A stretch of 64,000 bases of DNA from Lachnospira eligens (GTDB taxonomy: Bacteria > Bacillota > Clostridia > Lachnospirales > Lachnospiraceae), in NCBI RefSeq assembly GCF_009680455.1, contig NZ_WKRD01000002.1, positions 1 through 64,000 on the forward strand, written 5' to 3'. The notes below the pieces were generated by a model. The model was not told where the DNA came from, searched no databases, and saw only the letters and a program-made list of their open reading frames with translations. How positions within the stretch are numbered: the first letter of the stretch is position 1; each line of letters starts with the position of its first letter. The translations under genes and the position numbers were made by a program. Shown in pieces: positions 25,766-35,855 of the stretch.

Positions 25766-27048
25766 GACTTACCTCCCAATAATAATTTAGCAAGTCTCTG
25801 CTCATTAATTACCTCAATGTCATTAGGTACATTCTGTCCTGAAGTTGTATACGAAAGCGGTTCGCCTGTATAAAGCTTCATATTAAGCATATTCCCAAGG
25901 CTGCATGTTTCATCTAATTTAGTAAATATAATAGCCCAGTCCTTAATATGCTTATATTTATCTGCTATATTTACAAGATCCTTATACTTGGTTGTGACAC
26001 TTAATGTCAGATATATCTCAAAATCAAATTCATCCTTTCTTTGCTCAACCGTCTCAATGAGCTTATCCAGCTCTTCCATCTGTTCTTCTGACTTATGTGA
26101 TCTTCCTGCAGTATCAACAAGTATAAGCTCATAAGTTTTGAATTCATCAAGACACTCATCCATTTCATCCGGAGAATATGCTACATTTACAGGGCAGTCA
26201 ATTATAGATGCATATGTATTAAGCTGTTCCACTGCAGCTATTCTATATGTATCAGAGGTTATAAAAGCAACCTTTGTGTATTTTTCAAGTTTGAAATGTG
26301 ACGCTATTTTTGCAATAGTTGTAGTCTTTCCAACGCCTGTTGGTCCAATAAAAAATATCACCTTCGGTTTGTCTCCAAGAGATATTGTACGGGGTTCCCC
26401 TAGTTTTAGTATAATCTTCTGGTACACAGCAGACAGAATGCTGTCAATATTAGATTCTTTCTTAAGTGAAGCCTCAATATCAGCAATTATTTCATCTGCA
26501 TATTTTGAATCAACCTCATTATCAACCAACTTTTTATATATAAGCTGTAAGAATTTATAATTGGCATTCTCACGCTCTTTAACTATCTTCTTTCCTGTAT
26601 CCTGTGCATGTATTTCTTCATGCATGACAGTTGCTGCTGCCGGTCTCTTTGCACTGCTGCCTCCTGGATTCATCTGATTTTCAAGAAGTGAATGGAGTGA
26701 ATCAAGTTTCTTCTCAATATTAGCAGCATTAGAATTCATATCAATCTTTTCATCTGCGACAAGATTAATCTGCGATCCTCCCGTAATATTCTTCATAGGC
26801 TGACTGCTTATAAATCCACTATTAGCACCTTTATTTTCCATGGTTGGCCTTTTATTATTAATGCCATTAATAAATTCTTTTTCCTCAAGTGCAGCAGTAA
26901 CCTCAACAACATCTTTCTTAAAAAGTCTGAATACACCTCTCTGTTTTAATGTCTTGACGTTAAGAACCACTGCACCGCTTCCTAATTCATCTTTAGCTTT
27001 TAATATTGCCTCTGTCTCTGTCTCCGCCTGAAATTTCTTCACTATCAT
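25762..27048 (-). CDS. flhF: SRP-type GTPase FlhF
   Basis: Positions flagella together with FlhG. 428 residues: a B domain at the N-terminus (VKKFQAETETEAILKAKDEL), a linker rich in N, S and K (about 75-165), then the N and G domains with GPTGVGKTTTIAK, VAFITSDTYRIAAVEQL and LVDTAGRSHK. Its ATG follows the flhA stop directly without a clear ribosome binding site, so translation is probably coupled. Confidence 0.95.
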   Translation of the reverse strand: MIVKKFQAETETEAILKAKDELGSGAVVLNVKTLKQRGVFRLFKKDVVEVTAALEEKEFINGINNKRPTMENKGANSGFISSQPMKNITGGSQINLVADEKIDMNSNAANIEKKLDSLHSLLENQMNPGGSSAKRPAAATVMHEEIHAQDTGKKIVKERENANYKFLQLIYKKLVDNEVDSKYADEIIADIEASLKKESNIDSILSAVYQKIILKLGEPRTISLGDKPKVIFFIGPTGVGKTTTIAKIASHFKLEKYTKVAFITSDTYRIAAVEQLNTYASIIDCPVNVAYSPDEMDECLDEFKTYELILVDTAGRSHKSEEQMEELDKLIETVEQRKDEFDFEIYLTLSVTTKYKDLVNIADKYKHIKDWAIIFTKLDETCSLGNMLNMKLYTGEPLSYTTSGQNVPNDIEVINEQRLAKLLLGGKS

Positions 27049-29088
27049 TTATGCTGTCACCATCCCCACTGATTGTAATTCTACATTAGATTCCACCTCA
27101 TTATATGAAATCACAATTATATCCTTATAATAATCCTTAGCCAGATTTCTGAAATACATTCTCACAATAGGCGATGTGATAACTATTGGATTCTTACCCA
27201 TATCCTCAAGCTTCTTGAGTTCATTGCCTAATGCTTCAACAATCTTCTTACTGCGTTCAGGGTCAAGCGACAGATATGACCCCTGTTCTGTATTCTTAAC
27301 AGAATTCATAATCTCCTGCTCAATTGCAGGGTCAACTGTAACAACATTTGTCACTTCACCTACCGTAAAATACTTGCTCGAAATAGCTCTCTTTAATCCC
27401 TGTCTTGCATACTCTGTCAATATATCCGGATCTCTTGTAACAGCTGCATGGTCTGCCAGAGTTTCTAATATAGTAACAAGATCTCTTATTGATATTCCCT
27501 CTTCAAGAAGATTCTGTAAAACCTTCTGAATCTCTCCAATACCCATAAGCTTAGGTACAAGTTCATCAATAAGTGTTGAATTGTTATCTTTAATATTATT
27601 AATGAGATTCTGTACATCCTGTCTGGTAAGAAGCTCAGCAATGTGCTGTCTTATAACCTCTGTAAGATGTGTTGCAATAATTGATGGCGGATCAACAACC
27701 GTATATCCAAGTGATTCTGCTCTTTCTCTCTGGCTCTCAGTTATCCATATAGCCGGGAGATGGAAGGATGGCTCAAATGTAGGAATACCGGTTATCTCTT
27801 CTTCAACATATCCTGGATTCATAGCCATATAATGATCAAAAAGTATCTCACCTTCACTCACCTGTATACCCTTAATCTTAATGACATACTGGTTTGGATT
27901 GAGCTGTATATTATCACGCAGTCTGATAATAGGAACAACTGCACCAAGCTCAAGTGCAATCTGTCTTCTTATCATGACAACTCTGTCAAGAAGATCTCCT
28001 CCCTGATTAACATCAGCAAGTGGAATAATTCCATATCCAAATTCAAGCTCAATAGGGTCAACATTAAGCAGTGAAACAACATTTTCAGGCTTACGGATTT
28101 CCTGTGCCTCGTTCTCTTCCTGCTCAGCGCTCTCTTCAATCTTAGCTTCTCCTGCTTTAGTTCCTAGCTTCCTTCCGTAAAAAATAAGAGCTGCTCCTAA
28201 CGGAACAAATATGTACCATGGTAACGGTGTTAATATTCCAAGGACAGAAAGTGCAGCACCAACCATAATAAGTACCCTGTCCATCGAAAAAAGCTGTCCA
28301 ACTATCTCATCACCAAGTTCTCCATCACTTGATGCTTTAGTTACAAGAATACCTGTTGCAAGTGATATAAGCAATGATGGTATCTGTGAACTCAATCCGT
28401 CACCGATTGTAAGAATAGTATACTTAGAAAGAGCATCATTAATTGATAATCCTCCATATACCATTCCCATGACAATACCACCAACAAGGTTAATTCCGGT
28501 AATAATAAGACCTGCAGTTGCATCTCCCTTAACATATTTGGTAGCACCATCCATAGAACCAAAGAAGCTATTCTCCTGCTGTAGCTTCTTTCTTCTCTCA
28601 GCAGCCTCTTTATCAGTAATGGCTCCTGTATTAAGGTCTGAGTCAATAGCCATCTGCTTACCAGCCATTGCATCAAGTGTAAATCTTGCAGTTACCTCTG
28701 CAACTCGCTCAGAGCCCTTATTAATAACTATAAACTGAACGATAATAAGAATAATGAATATAATAATACCAATTACCAGATTACCGCCGCCAACAAACTT
28801 ACCAAATGTATCAACAACCTTACCTGCATCACCATTCTTTAATATAAGCTTAGTTGAAGATACATTAAGGGAAATTCTGAAAATAGTCGTAAATAACAGC
28901 ATCGTAGGGAAAGATGCCATATCCAGAACTTCCTTAGCAAAAAGTGAATTAAAAAGCACAACCATTGCTACCAGGATATTAATTGCAAGCAGAATATCAA
29001 GCAGCCATGAAGGAATTGAAATAATGAAGAATAATACTGCGGCAAGCAGATATATTCCGATAAACAGATCATTCTTCTTAATCTTCAT
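27049..29088 (-). CDS. flhA: Flagellar export gate protein FlhA
   Basis: Large subunit of the type III export gate. About 679 residues with roughly eight membrane helices in the first ~330 residues (the FHIPEP region includes RFTLDAMAGKQMAIDSDLN around residue 140), then a cytoplasmic domain that binds chaperone-substrate complexes. ATG codons at 29091 and 29088 are both possible; GGAG spacing (seven bases) favours 29088. Gap to flhB is about 55 bases with nothing recognisable. Confidence 0.97.
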   Translation of the reverse strand: MKIKKNDLFIGIYLLAAVLFFIISIPSWLLDILLAINILVAMVVLFNSLFAKEVLDMASFPTMLLFTTIFRISLNVSSTKLILKNGDAGKVVDTFGKFVGGGNLVIGIIIFIILIIVQFIVINKGSERVAEVTARFTLDAMAGKQMAIDSDLNTGAITDKEAAERRKKLQQENSFFGSMDGATKYVKGDATAGLIITGINLVGGIVMGMVYGGLSINDALSKYTILTIGDGLSSQIPSLLISLATGILVTKASSDGELGDEIVGQLFSMDRVLIMVGAALSVLGILTPLPWYIFVPLGAALIFYGRKLGTKAGEAKIEESAEQEENEAQEIRKPENVVSLLNVDPIELEFGYGIIPLADVNQGGDLLDRVVMIRRQIALELGAVVPIIRLRDNIQLNPNQYVIKIKGIQVSEGEILFDHYMAMNPGYVEEEITGIPTFEPSFHLPAIWITESQRERAESLGYTVVDPPSIIATHLTEVIRQHIAELLTRQDVQNLINNIKDNNSTLIDELVPKLMGIGEIQKVLQNLLEEGISIRDLVTILETLADHAAVTRDPDILTEYARQGLKRAISSKYFTVGEVTNVVTVDPAIEQEIMNSVKNTEQGSYLSLDPERSKKIVEALGNELKKLEDMGKNPIVITSPIVRMYFRNLAKDYYKDIIVISYNEVESNVELQSVGMVTA

Positions 29089-29143
29089 CATTTCTCTCCT
29101 TTCAATTTAGTCATTATTTACATAATATCACATAATCTGACTT

Positions 29144-30262
29144 TTATCTATTATTTGTGCGTAAAACAGATGCAAGAATTTCTGCAACTGCATAGTACAA
29201 CTCAGGAGGTATTTCCATACCTATATCAACATTATGATAAATAATTCTCGCAAGAGGCTTATTTTCTACTACAGATATATTGTACTCTTTTGCTTTATCC
29301 CTTATCTGAAAAGCCAGATAATCAGCACCTTTGGCTATAACCACAGGTGCTTTTCCAGAATCAGGTTCATATTTTAATGCCACTGCAAAATGTGTCGGGT
29401 TCGTAATTACAACATCCGCCTCTGGAAGCTGCTGCATCATTCTTCTTCTTGAGATTTCCTGCATTCTCCGCTTAATCTGTCCCTTAACCTGCGGATCACC
29501 CTCTGCATTCTTGAATTCATCTTTAACTTCCTGTTTTGTCATCATATTATCAGTCTTAAACTTATGTCTCTGATATATAAGGTCAACAAAACCAACTATA
29601 AGAAACACCGCACTTATCTGGATTCCAAGATTAATAATTATATTACCAACCAAAGAAAGCGCAGTATATAAAGTAACATCATAAAAAGTAAGCAGAATAT
29701 TCATATTCTTTCTTACACAATTGTACACCATAATTCCAATGATACTCATCATGGCAATAGCCTTAATCAGTTCAAATAACTGTCTTACAGAAAAAATCCT
29801 TTTAAATCCATTAAGTGGATTAATTTTACTTGCCTTCGGAGCAAGCGGTTTCGCTGTAACCATCCATCTTTGCTGAAGCATATTCCCAAGAATTGCTATG
29901 ATTACAGCGACAATAAGCACAGGGATAATAATATTAAGAATAATTATAATTGCCTGTCTTACAATGCTGGATGCCATATTAATTGTCAGTCCCTGTGAAC
30001 TTTCATTAATAACCTTTCCCATAAGAGCATATATCGTTGTAAATGCATCTATCAGTTTAGTTCCTATCTTTCCAACATACACTTTAAGTATAATAAACAG
30101 TGCCATAAGTGAAACTGCCGTTATCAGCTCCTTACTTTTGGCAACCTGACCTTCTTTTCGGATATCATCCAGCTTCTTACTTGTAGCCGGTTCTGTCTTT
30201 TCTCCTCCTGGTCCGTCTTTAGCAAACAACTGGAGGTTCATGTAAAGATAAGTTCTTCGCAC
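29144..30262 (-). CDS. flhB: Flagellar export protein FlhB
   Basis: Substrate-specificity switch of the export apparatus. 372 residues with the basic start FAKDGPGGEKTEPATSKK, four membrane helices, and a cytoplasmic domain with the self-cleavage motif NPTH (near residue 285, VVITNPTHFAVAL). The start is a GTG at 30262 overlapping the fliR stop by one base (TAGTG); an ATG at 30241 is an alternative. Intact, with no sign of truncation. Confidence 0.95.
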   Translation of the reverse strand: MRRTYLYMNLQLFAKDGPGGEKTEPATSKKLDDIRKEGQVAKSKELITAVSLMALFIILKVYVGKIGTKLIDAFTTIYALMGKVINESSQGLTINMASSIVRQAIIIILNIIIPVLIVAVIIAILGNMLQQRWMVTAKPLAPKASKINPLNGFKRIFSVRQLFELIKAIAMMSIIGIMVYNCVRKNMNILLTFYDVTLYTALSLVGNIIINLGIQISAVFLIVGFVDLIYQRHKFKTDNMMTKQEVKDEFKNAEGDPQVKGQIKRRMQEISRRRMMQQLPEADVVITNPTHFAVALKYEPDSGKAPVVIAKGADYLAFQIRDKAKEYNISVVENKPLARIIYHNVDIGMEIPPELYYAVAEILASVLRTNNR

Positions 30263-31035
30263 TAGCTCATTCCCCTTACTAACATAGCAAATAATCTTTC
30301 TATCTCATCAAGTATAAAGTCAGATACTGATGGAAGCATTGAAATCGTAAACAGAATTACAAATATACCTACAAATATCTTAAGCTGCATACCAACAACA
30401 AACATATTCATCTGAGGTGATACCTTGGCAAGAATCGCAAGCACACAGTTTAACATAAGAATCGCCGAAAATACCGGAAGTGCAATTCTGAATCCTATAA
30501 CAAAAAAATCTGACATAAAACTTATTATGGCAGTATATATTCCTGCACCGAATTTCACCCCGCCAATTGGAATAACTTTATATGTCTCAACAATTGCAGC
30601 AACAAGATACTGATGCATACCTGAAATTATAAGCAGAAGCATCATCATATAGTAATAGAAATTTCCCATGATACCAACCTGCATTCTTGTTGTAGGATCG
30701 TAAAGCTGTGCCATAGATATACCAATATCCATATCAATAATCTTACCTGCAAACATAATAATCTGCACGCAAAAAGACGTCACTGCCCCAAGAAGAATTC
30801 CAACAATCATCTCCTCAACAACAATTATTGCATAATCAATCATGCCATTATACTCAACTGTCATATCAGGAAAAAGCGAATATACCAAAACTGTAAGGCA
30901 CAGTGCAAATCCAGCCTTTACCTTTCTTGGTACATTTGCCATATTAAAAAAAGGCGCAGCAAATACAAAAGATGCCAGCCTTATTAATATCAAAACAAAT
31001 AATTCAAATTGCTCCAATGCAAATGTAAAATTCAT
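30262..31035 (-). CDS. fliR: Flagellar export gate protein FliR
   Basis: Membrane protein of the export gate, 257 residues with about six hydrophobic helices and the FFNMANVPRKVKAGFAL region typical of the family. It starts 17 bases after fliQ and overlaps flhB by one base, the conserved fliP-Q-R-flhB-flhA order. Confidence 0.95.
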   Translation of the reverse strand: MNFTFALEQFELFVLILIRLASFVFAAPFFNMANVPRKVKAGFALCLTVLVYSLFPDMTVEYNGMIDYAIIVVEEMIVGILLGAVTSFCVQIIMFAGKIIDMDIGISMAQLYDPTTRMQVGIMGNFYYYMMMLLLIISGMHQYLVAAIVETYKVIPIGGVKFGAGIYTAIISFMSDFFVIGFRIALPVFSAILMLNCVLAILAKVSPQMNMFVVGMQLKIFVGIFVILFTISMLPSVSDFILDEIERLFAMLVRGMS

Positions 31036-31052
31036 AACACACTATCCTGCCA

Positions 31053-31319
31053 TCATATATACTGACCAAAGCTTCCCCAAAGCATCTGCATAAACGAAAC
31101 TATCTCATTAAGAAGCCAGTTTCCCATAATCATAAGTGCAATCATAATTGCAAGAAGCTTTGGAACAAATGTAAGTGTCTGTTCCTGAATAGATGTAAGT
31201 GTCTGAAAAAGACTTATAATAAGTCCGACAATCATTGAAACAAGTAAAAGTGGCACAGAAGTCTTCACTATAACCCATATAGTCTGTCTTGCTACTGTTA
31301 CAACCTGTCCAGCATCCAT
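31053..31319 (-). CDS. fliQ: Flagellar export gate protein FliQ
   Basis: 88 residues, two membrane helices, with the family pattern VPLLLVSMIVGLIISLFQTL (positions about 19-38) and IQEQTLTFVPK following. Standard length. It sits between fliP and fliR. Confidence 0.95.
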   Translation of the reverse strand: MDAGQVVTVARQTIWVIVKTSVPLLLVSMIVGLIISLFQTLTSIQEQTLTFVPKLLAIMIALMIMGNWLLNEIVSFMQMLWGSFGQYI

Positions 31320-31336
31320 ATTCTTTACCTCCTGCC

Positions 31337-32140
31337 TTACTTAAATGTTGCTACAAGATTTCCAATTATCAGATTCCAGCCATCTGCCATTACAAAAAGT
31401 AAAATCTTAAATGGAGCAGATATGGTGGTTGGTGGAAGCATCATCATACCCATCGACATAAGAGTTGACGATACAACCATATCAATAATAATAAAAGGTA
31501 TGTATATTAAGAATCCTATAATAAACGCAATTCTTAATTCACTTATAATAAACGATGGTACAAGTACTGTCATAGAAATATCATCTTCCGATGTAACAGA
31601 GCCTTCCTCATATCCTGCAATCTTAAAAAATGTATCAAGATCCTTTGTAGAAGTCTGTTTCAACATAAAGCTTTTCAATGGCTTTACTCCTGTTTCATAC
31701 GCTTCCTCGACCGATATCTCATTATTGGATAGTGGTTTTAGTGCACTGTCATAAACTTCCGTAAAAACAGGCGACATAACAAAAAAGGTCAAAAATAAAG
31801 ACAAACCTATAATAACCTGATTAGGTGGTACTGTCTGTGTTCCAAGCGCAGCCCTCGTAAAATGCAACACAATTACAATTCTTGTAAATGATGTCAGCAT
31901 AATCAGAATAGAAGGTGCCAGTGAAATTACTGTAAGTACAAGAAGCATCTGCAAAACACTAGCCATATCATTACCATCACTCGTAGAAATACCTATATTA
32001 ATAAGATTATTTCCTGATGCTGTTGTTTCCTCAGCAGCCATTACCTTATATGTAATAAATGAAATGGCTGCAAAAAAAGCTCCTGCCCCAACCGATATTC
32101 CTGCTAATGCCTTTCTATGCTTTCTAATCCACTGTAACAT
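31337..32140 (-). CDS. fliP: Flagellar export gate protein FliP
   Basis: 267 residues. An N-terminal signal-like helix (residues 10-34 after a basic stretch, ending VMAAEE) precedes the conserved export domain with SFTRIVIVLHFTRAALGTQT, PPNQVIIGLSLFLTFFVMSP and the C-terminal MGMMMLPPTTISAPFKILLF. FliP forms the core pore with FliQ and FliR. Confidence 0.96.
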   Translation of the reverse strand: MLQWIRKHRKALAGISVGAGAFFAAISFITYKVMAAEETTASGNNLINIGISTSDGNDMASVLQMLLVLTVISLAPSILIMLTSFTRIVIVLHFTRAALGTQTVPPNQVIIGLSLFLTFFVMSPVFTEVYDSALKPLSNNEISVEEAYETGVKPLKSFMLKQTSTKDLDTFFKIAGYEEGSVTSEDDISMTVLVPSFIISELRIAFIIGFLIYIPFIIIDMVVSSTLMSMGMMMLPPTTISAPFKILLFVMADGWNLIIGNLVATFK

Positions 32141-32161
32141 AACTCTCTCGTTCCTGCCTAA

Positions 32162-32533
32162 TTAATTATCTGGTTTGTCTTTCTTAAACTTTTCAAGTAT
32201 AGCTTTAAATCCATCAGTATTGATTGTCTTTGACTCTGACGAATAAGTCAGTTCCTGCTCGTTAATCTCACTCAAATAAGTGATAGTATCTTTGCAGACT
32301 GCTACTGCAAAACATTTACTGCCAATCTTAATAATCTGAATATACTTAGTATTAGACACTCTCATTGTTTCAAGTATCTGGATATTGCGCCCAGCCATTT
32401 TGGTTTTCTGCATATTACCAGCCCATCTTGTAGCAAAATATGTAAGTGCCAAAACAAATATAAAAACAACGAGAAGCGTAAGCAACTGTGCAAACGCTTC
32501 CCATCTACTATTCAACCCAGCTAATGCAACCAT
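32162..32533 (-). CDS. fliO: Flagellar biosynthesis protein FliO/FliZ
   Basis: 123 residues with one membrane helix (about 14-36) and a cytoplasmic beta-rich domain (GRNIQILETMRVSNTKYIQI) typical of FliO, which helps assemble FliP. Sequence is weakly conserved in the family, so position between cheY and fliP weighs in the call. Confidence 0.88.
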   Translation of the reverse strand: MVALAGLNSRWEAFAQLLTLLVVFIFVLALTYFATRWAGNMQKTKMAGRNIQILETMRVSNTKYIQIIKIGSKCFAVAVCKDTITYLSEINEQELTYSSESKTINTDGFKAILEKFKKDKPDN

Positions 32534-32535
32534 TA

Positions 32536-32898
32536 TTATCCAACAACCTTCTGAACAGCTTCAATTACTCTGTCTGCCTGGAATGGTTTAACAATAAAGT
32601 CCTTAGCTCCTGACTGTATAGATTCAATAACCATAGCCTGCTGTCCCATTGCAGAACACATAATAACAGATGCTGAAGGATCTGCAGCCTTAATTCTCTT
32701 AAGAGCTTCAATTCCATCCATCTCAGGCATTGTTATATCCATAAGCACAAGATCTGGCTTTAACTCAGCATACTTTTCTACTGCCTTCTGTCCATTCTCT
32801 GCCTCACCTGCTATATTGTATCCATTCTTTGTGAGAATATCCTTAATCATCATTCTCATGAATGCAGCATCATCACAAATCAAAATATTCTTTGCCAT
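32536..32898 (-). CDS. cheY: Chemotaxis response regulator CheY
   Basis: Diffusible signal that binds the switch proteins when phosphorylated. 120 residues from the ATG at 32898, chosen because GGAG lies seven bases upstream. Receiver motifs are complete: ICDDAAF at the start, LMDITMPEMDGIEAL with the phosphorylated aspartate near residue 54, and the conserved lysine in FIVKPF. It lies between fliY and fliO. Confidence 0.96.
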   Translation of the reverse strand: MAKNILICDDAAFMRMMIKDILTKNGYNIAGEAENGQKAVEKYAELKPDLVLMDITMPEMDGIEALKRIKAADPSASVIMCSAMGQQAMVIESIQSGAKDFIVKPFQADRVIEAVQKVVG

Positions 32899-33010
32899 AA
32901 ACTTTCTCCTATTCAAAAACAAATTATTCACAAAAATCATTCGAATGTATTATACAACAAATACTATCAATTTCCTACTCTTTTTTTGATTTTTTAGAAA
33001 ATCATAACAA
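32899..33010 (-). promoter_or_regulatory. Intergenic region with a possible internal promoter before cheY
   Basis: This 112-base gap is unusually long for the supra-operon. On the minus strand it holds a TATAAT word (plus ATTATA near 32950) with a poor -35, and an AT-rich inverted repeat near 32980-32998. A secondary promoter for cheY and the export genes is possible but not well supported. Confidence 0.3.
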
Positions 33011-34303
33011 TTACTTGATAATCTCTGTTATACGTACACCAAAACTTTCTTCAATAACAACAACTTCACCCTTTGCAACATATTTGCCATTAACAAGAAC
33101 ATCAACAGATTCGCCTGCAATTTTATTAAGTTCTACAATTGTTCCAGGAGCAAATTCAAGTATATCTTTTATAGATTTTGTTGTTCTGCCAAGTTCTACT
33201 GTTACTTCAAGTGGAACATCCTTAATAAGTTCAATATTTTCCTTCTGTGTCAAAGGATTGACATCTGTTGAAAATGGCTGAAATGCTGCTGGAGATACAT
33301 TAACATCCTGTGCTGGTGCATACCCTGCCATTGGCATACCCTGCATAGGCATACCTTGCATAGGCATACCTTGCATCGGCATTCCATAACCATAAGGCAT
33401 TCCCATATTCTGCATCGGCATTCCCTGTTGTGGTGCTGTCTGTGCTGTAGTATTCTGCACCGGTACATCCTGCTGTGGCATTGTCTGTGTCATATTCTGT
33501 GCCGGAGCCTGCTGCACCTGCTCTTCCTGATGATTAGCTGTATCTTCCTGACTTACCTGTGGCTGTTCAGGTTCTGCTGACGGCATAAACATGTTAAGAA
33601 GTTCCTGTGCAAATTCCTTAGGATATAACTGCATAATCTCACTATCTATAAGTTCGCCAATCTGCATCTTAAAAGCCACCATTACAAAATGGTTTTTAAG
33701 GAATCCTGGCAGGTTATCATCTAATTCATTGTATGTCTCCACTAAGTTAGCTATTGGTGGACTGATATCAATTTTTCTATTAAACATTGATGATAAAGAT
33801 GTAGCTGCTGAACCCATCATCTGATTCATAGCCTCTCCGATTGCACTAAGATGAAGTTCTGTCAATGGTTCGTCTGGATCAACATTACCTGGTCCTCCCA
33901 TCATAAGGTCTGTAATTATCTTAACATCATTCTCTCTTAATATTAAAACATTATTGCCTGCAAGACCTTCTTTGTAAGAAATCTGCAACATAACACATGG
34001 TCTGTCATATTTACTTGATAAATCATCCCATGTAGCAACTTCTACTTTTGGTGTTGTAATATTAACTTTCTGTGAAAGAAGAGAACTAAGTGTTGTAGCA
34101 GCTGTTCCCATGCTAATATTAGATATCTCACCGACAGCATCTTTTTCTGACTCAGTAAGTGTAAAGCCGCCATCTGTATTATCATTAGCATTATCCTCTG
34201 GTATAGTTGTTGTTGCTGTTGATGAATCAGATGTGTCATCTCCTCCTGTATTCATGCCACTCAGAAGTGCATTAATCTCGTCCTGGGATAACATTCCATC
34301 CAT
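33011..34303 (-). CDS. fliY: Flagellar switch protein FliY (CheC repeats plus FliN domain)
   Basis: 430 residues. Starts with a CheY-P-binding peptide ([14 protein letters not shown]), then two CheC-like repeats with phosphatase sites ([10 protein letters not shown] near residue 58 and [10 protein letters not shown] near 155), a Q/M/P-rich low-complexity linker (about 245-335, including tandem GMPMQ pentapeptides), and a C-terminal FliN domain ([20 protein letters not shown]). It both forms the C-ring and dephosphorylates CheY-P in relatives. It overlaps the fliM stop by one base. Confidence 0.95.
   Translation of the reverse strand: MDGMLSQDEINALLSGMNTGGDDTSDSSTATTTIPEDNANDNTDGGFTLTESEKDAVGEISNISMGTAATTLSSLLSQKVNITTPKVEVATWDDLSSKYDRPCVMLQISYKEGLAGNNVLILRENDVKIITDLMMGGPGNVDPDEPLTELHLSAIGEAMNQMMGSAATSLSSMFNRKIDISPPIANLVETYNELDDNLPGFLKNHFVMVAFKMQIGELIDSEIMQLYPKEFAQELLNMFMPSAEPEQPQVSQEDTANHQEEQVQQAPAQNMTQTMPQQDVPVQNTTAQTAPQQGMPMQNMGMPYGYGMPMQGMPMQGMPMQGMPMAGYAPAQDVNVSPAAFQPFSTDVNPLTQKENIELIKDVPLEVTVELGRTTKSIKDILEFAPGTIVELNKIAGESVDVLVNGKYVAKGEVVVIEESFGVRITEIIK
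33333..33377 (-). repeat. 15-bp tandem repeats inside fliY
   Basis: Three nearly identical 15-base units, with degenerate neighbours on both sides, encode the repeated pentapeptide GMPMQ in the FliY linker. Being a multiple of three, copy-number change would keep the frame and only alter linker length. Confidence 0.75.
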
Positions 34304-35289
34304 TATTCTTCACTCTCCTCTCTAATTACATTAGTAACTCTTACTGCGTATTTATTCTCAAAATAACCAGGTAAAGCTGTAAACTTCTTAATATTACCTA
34401 CATATACCTCTAATTCCTGGTCAACCTTTTTATCAATTTTTATTACGTCTCCAACCTGCAGATTAACAAAATCCGAAACACTAATCTTAGATGTACCAAG
34501 CACTGCCTTTATTGGTATCATTGCTTTATCAATAACTGTTTCAATAGCATCCTCATATGTATTGGAATCTTTTTCCTGCATATTAGAAAACCAATACTTG
34601 GTATTAAGCTTATCCATAACCGGTTCAAGAGTTGCATATGGAAGACATATATTCATAAGTCCCTCCACATCACCAATCTTAATATTAATAGTTACAATTG
34701 CGATTGTTTCACTCGGTGATATAATCTGTGCAAACTGCGAATTAGTCTCTATTCTTTCAAGTCTTGGATTAACCTTTACAACATTTTCCCATGGTTCCTG
34801 CAACTGATTAACACACACTGTAAAGATACGTTCCAGAATTGTAAGTTCAATTTCTGAAAAATCTCTCTCTTTATCCAAAGCATTACCTGCACCTCCAAGA
34901 AGTCTGTCAACAATTGCAAACCCCAGATTGGATGCCATCTCCATAATTATGTTACCACTTAATGGTTGCATTCCAACAACACCTAAAAGAACCGGATTAG
35001 AAAGGGCATTAGAAAATTCTGAATAAATAACTACTTCTGAATTAACAACCTCAACATTGACTGTCTTTCTAAGATATGCCGGAAGATTGGTACTCAGCAG
35101 TCTTCCAAAATGCTCAAATATTATCTCCAGTGTTCTTAGATGTTCTTTAGAAAACTTAGAAGGTCTTGCAAAGTCATAATTCTTGACTTGCTTTTCTTCT
35201 GTATTCTTCATCTCATCTACATCTAATTCTCCACTGCTTAAAGCTTTTAAGAGGTTATCTATTTCACTCTGTGAAAGTACCTCTCCCAT
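34303..35289 (-). CDS. fliM: Flagellar motor switch protein FliM
   Basis: 328 residues from the ATG at 35289 (GGAGG eight bases upstream; an in-frame GTG at 35298 overlaps the ribosome binding site). The N-terminal CheY-P-binding peptide [16 protein letters not shown], the middle CheC-like torque domain and the C-terminal FliN-like domain ([20 protein letters not shown]) are all there. It precedes fliY in the C-ring gene pair. Confidence 0.96.
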   Translation of the reverse strand: MGEVLSQSEIDNLLKALSSGELDVDEMKNTEEKQVKNYDFARPSKFSKEHLRTLEIIFEHFGRLLSTNLPAYLRKTVNVEVVNSEVVIYSEFSNALSNPVLLGVVGMQPLSGNIIMEMASNLGFAIVDRLLGGAGNALDKERDFSEIELTILERIFTVCVNQLQEPWENVVKVNPRLERIETNSQFAQIISPSETIAIVTINIKIGDVEGLMNICLPYATLEPVMDKLNTKYWFSNMQEKDSNTYEDAIETVIDKAMIPIKAVLGTSKISVSDFVNLQVGDVIKIDKKVDQELEVYVGNIKKFTALPGYFENKYAVRVTNVIREESEE

Positions 35290-35321
35290 CTTCCTCACCT
35301 CCTTATCATATTCTTTAATGT

Positions 35322-35843
35322 TTACTGGACAACAATATTAATCAGTACACTTTGTATCGTCTCAGTCTTGAATAATTCCTGGAATTCCTTTAAAAGGTCT
35401 GTTTCCATGGTTGATTTATTAGCACTTATTGTGCTGTAAGTATACTTATTAGCTTCATTGGTTATCTTATTAACAAGGACCTTCATCCCATTATCAACTG
35501 AAGTCGATACAGTACTATAATCCTTAGCTTTTGAATTAAGTCCGACAGATACTGAAAGTACGGCATATCTTGTTTTTCCATTATCAACATATGAAACAAT
35601 TATATCCGTGCTGTCATTGTTCTTAATATCAATATAACTTACATTTTCAATTCCTGAACCTGTAGATGAATTATTATTAGAAACTCCGCCTGCAACATCC
35701 AGGTCAATAATCTGTGCCACTTTATTAATAAGAGAATTTGTCTTCTTATTTGTTGATACAAGTGAAAATGTAAGAATCACTGTAAGTACCAGATTCACAA
35801 GTACAAGTGCCAAAATAATCACATTAAGCATACTCTTTTTCAT
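35322..35843 (-). CDS. fliL: Flagellar basal body-associated protein FliL
   Basis: 173 residues: an N-terminal membrane helix (about 6-28) and an extracytoplasmic domain with VSVGLNSKAKDY, ending in VLINIVVQ. The ribosome binding site AGGAGG precedes the ATG. FliL associates with the stator around the motor, and the gene lies between motB and fliM. The sequence is poorly conserved and the call leans on layout and position. Confidence 0.87.
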   Translation of the reverse strand: MKKSMLNVIILALVLVNLVLTVILTFSLVSTNKKTNSLINKVAQIIDLDVAGGVSNNNSSTGSGIENVSYIDIKNNDSTDIIVSYVDNGKTRYAVLSVSVGLNSKAKDYSTVSTSVDNGMKVLVNKITNEANKYTYSTISANKSTMETDLLKEFQELFKTETIQSVLINIVVQ

Positions 35844-35855
35844 GAGTAATCCTCC

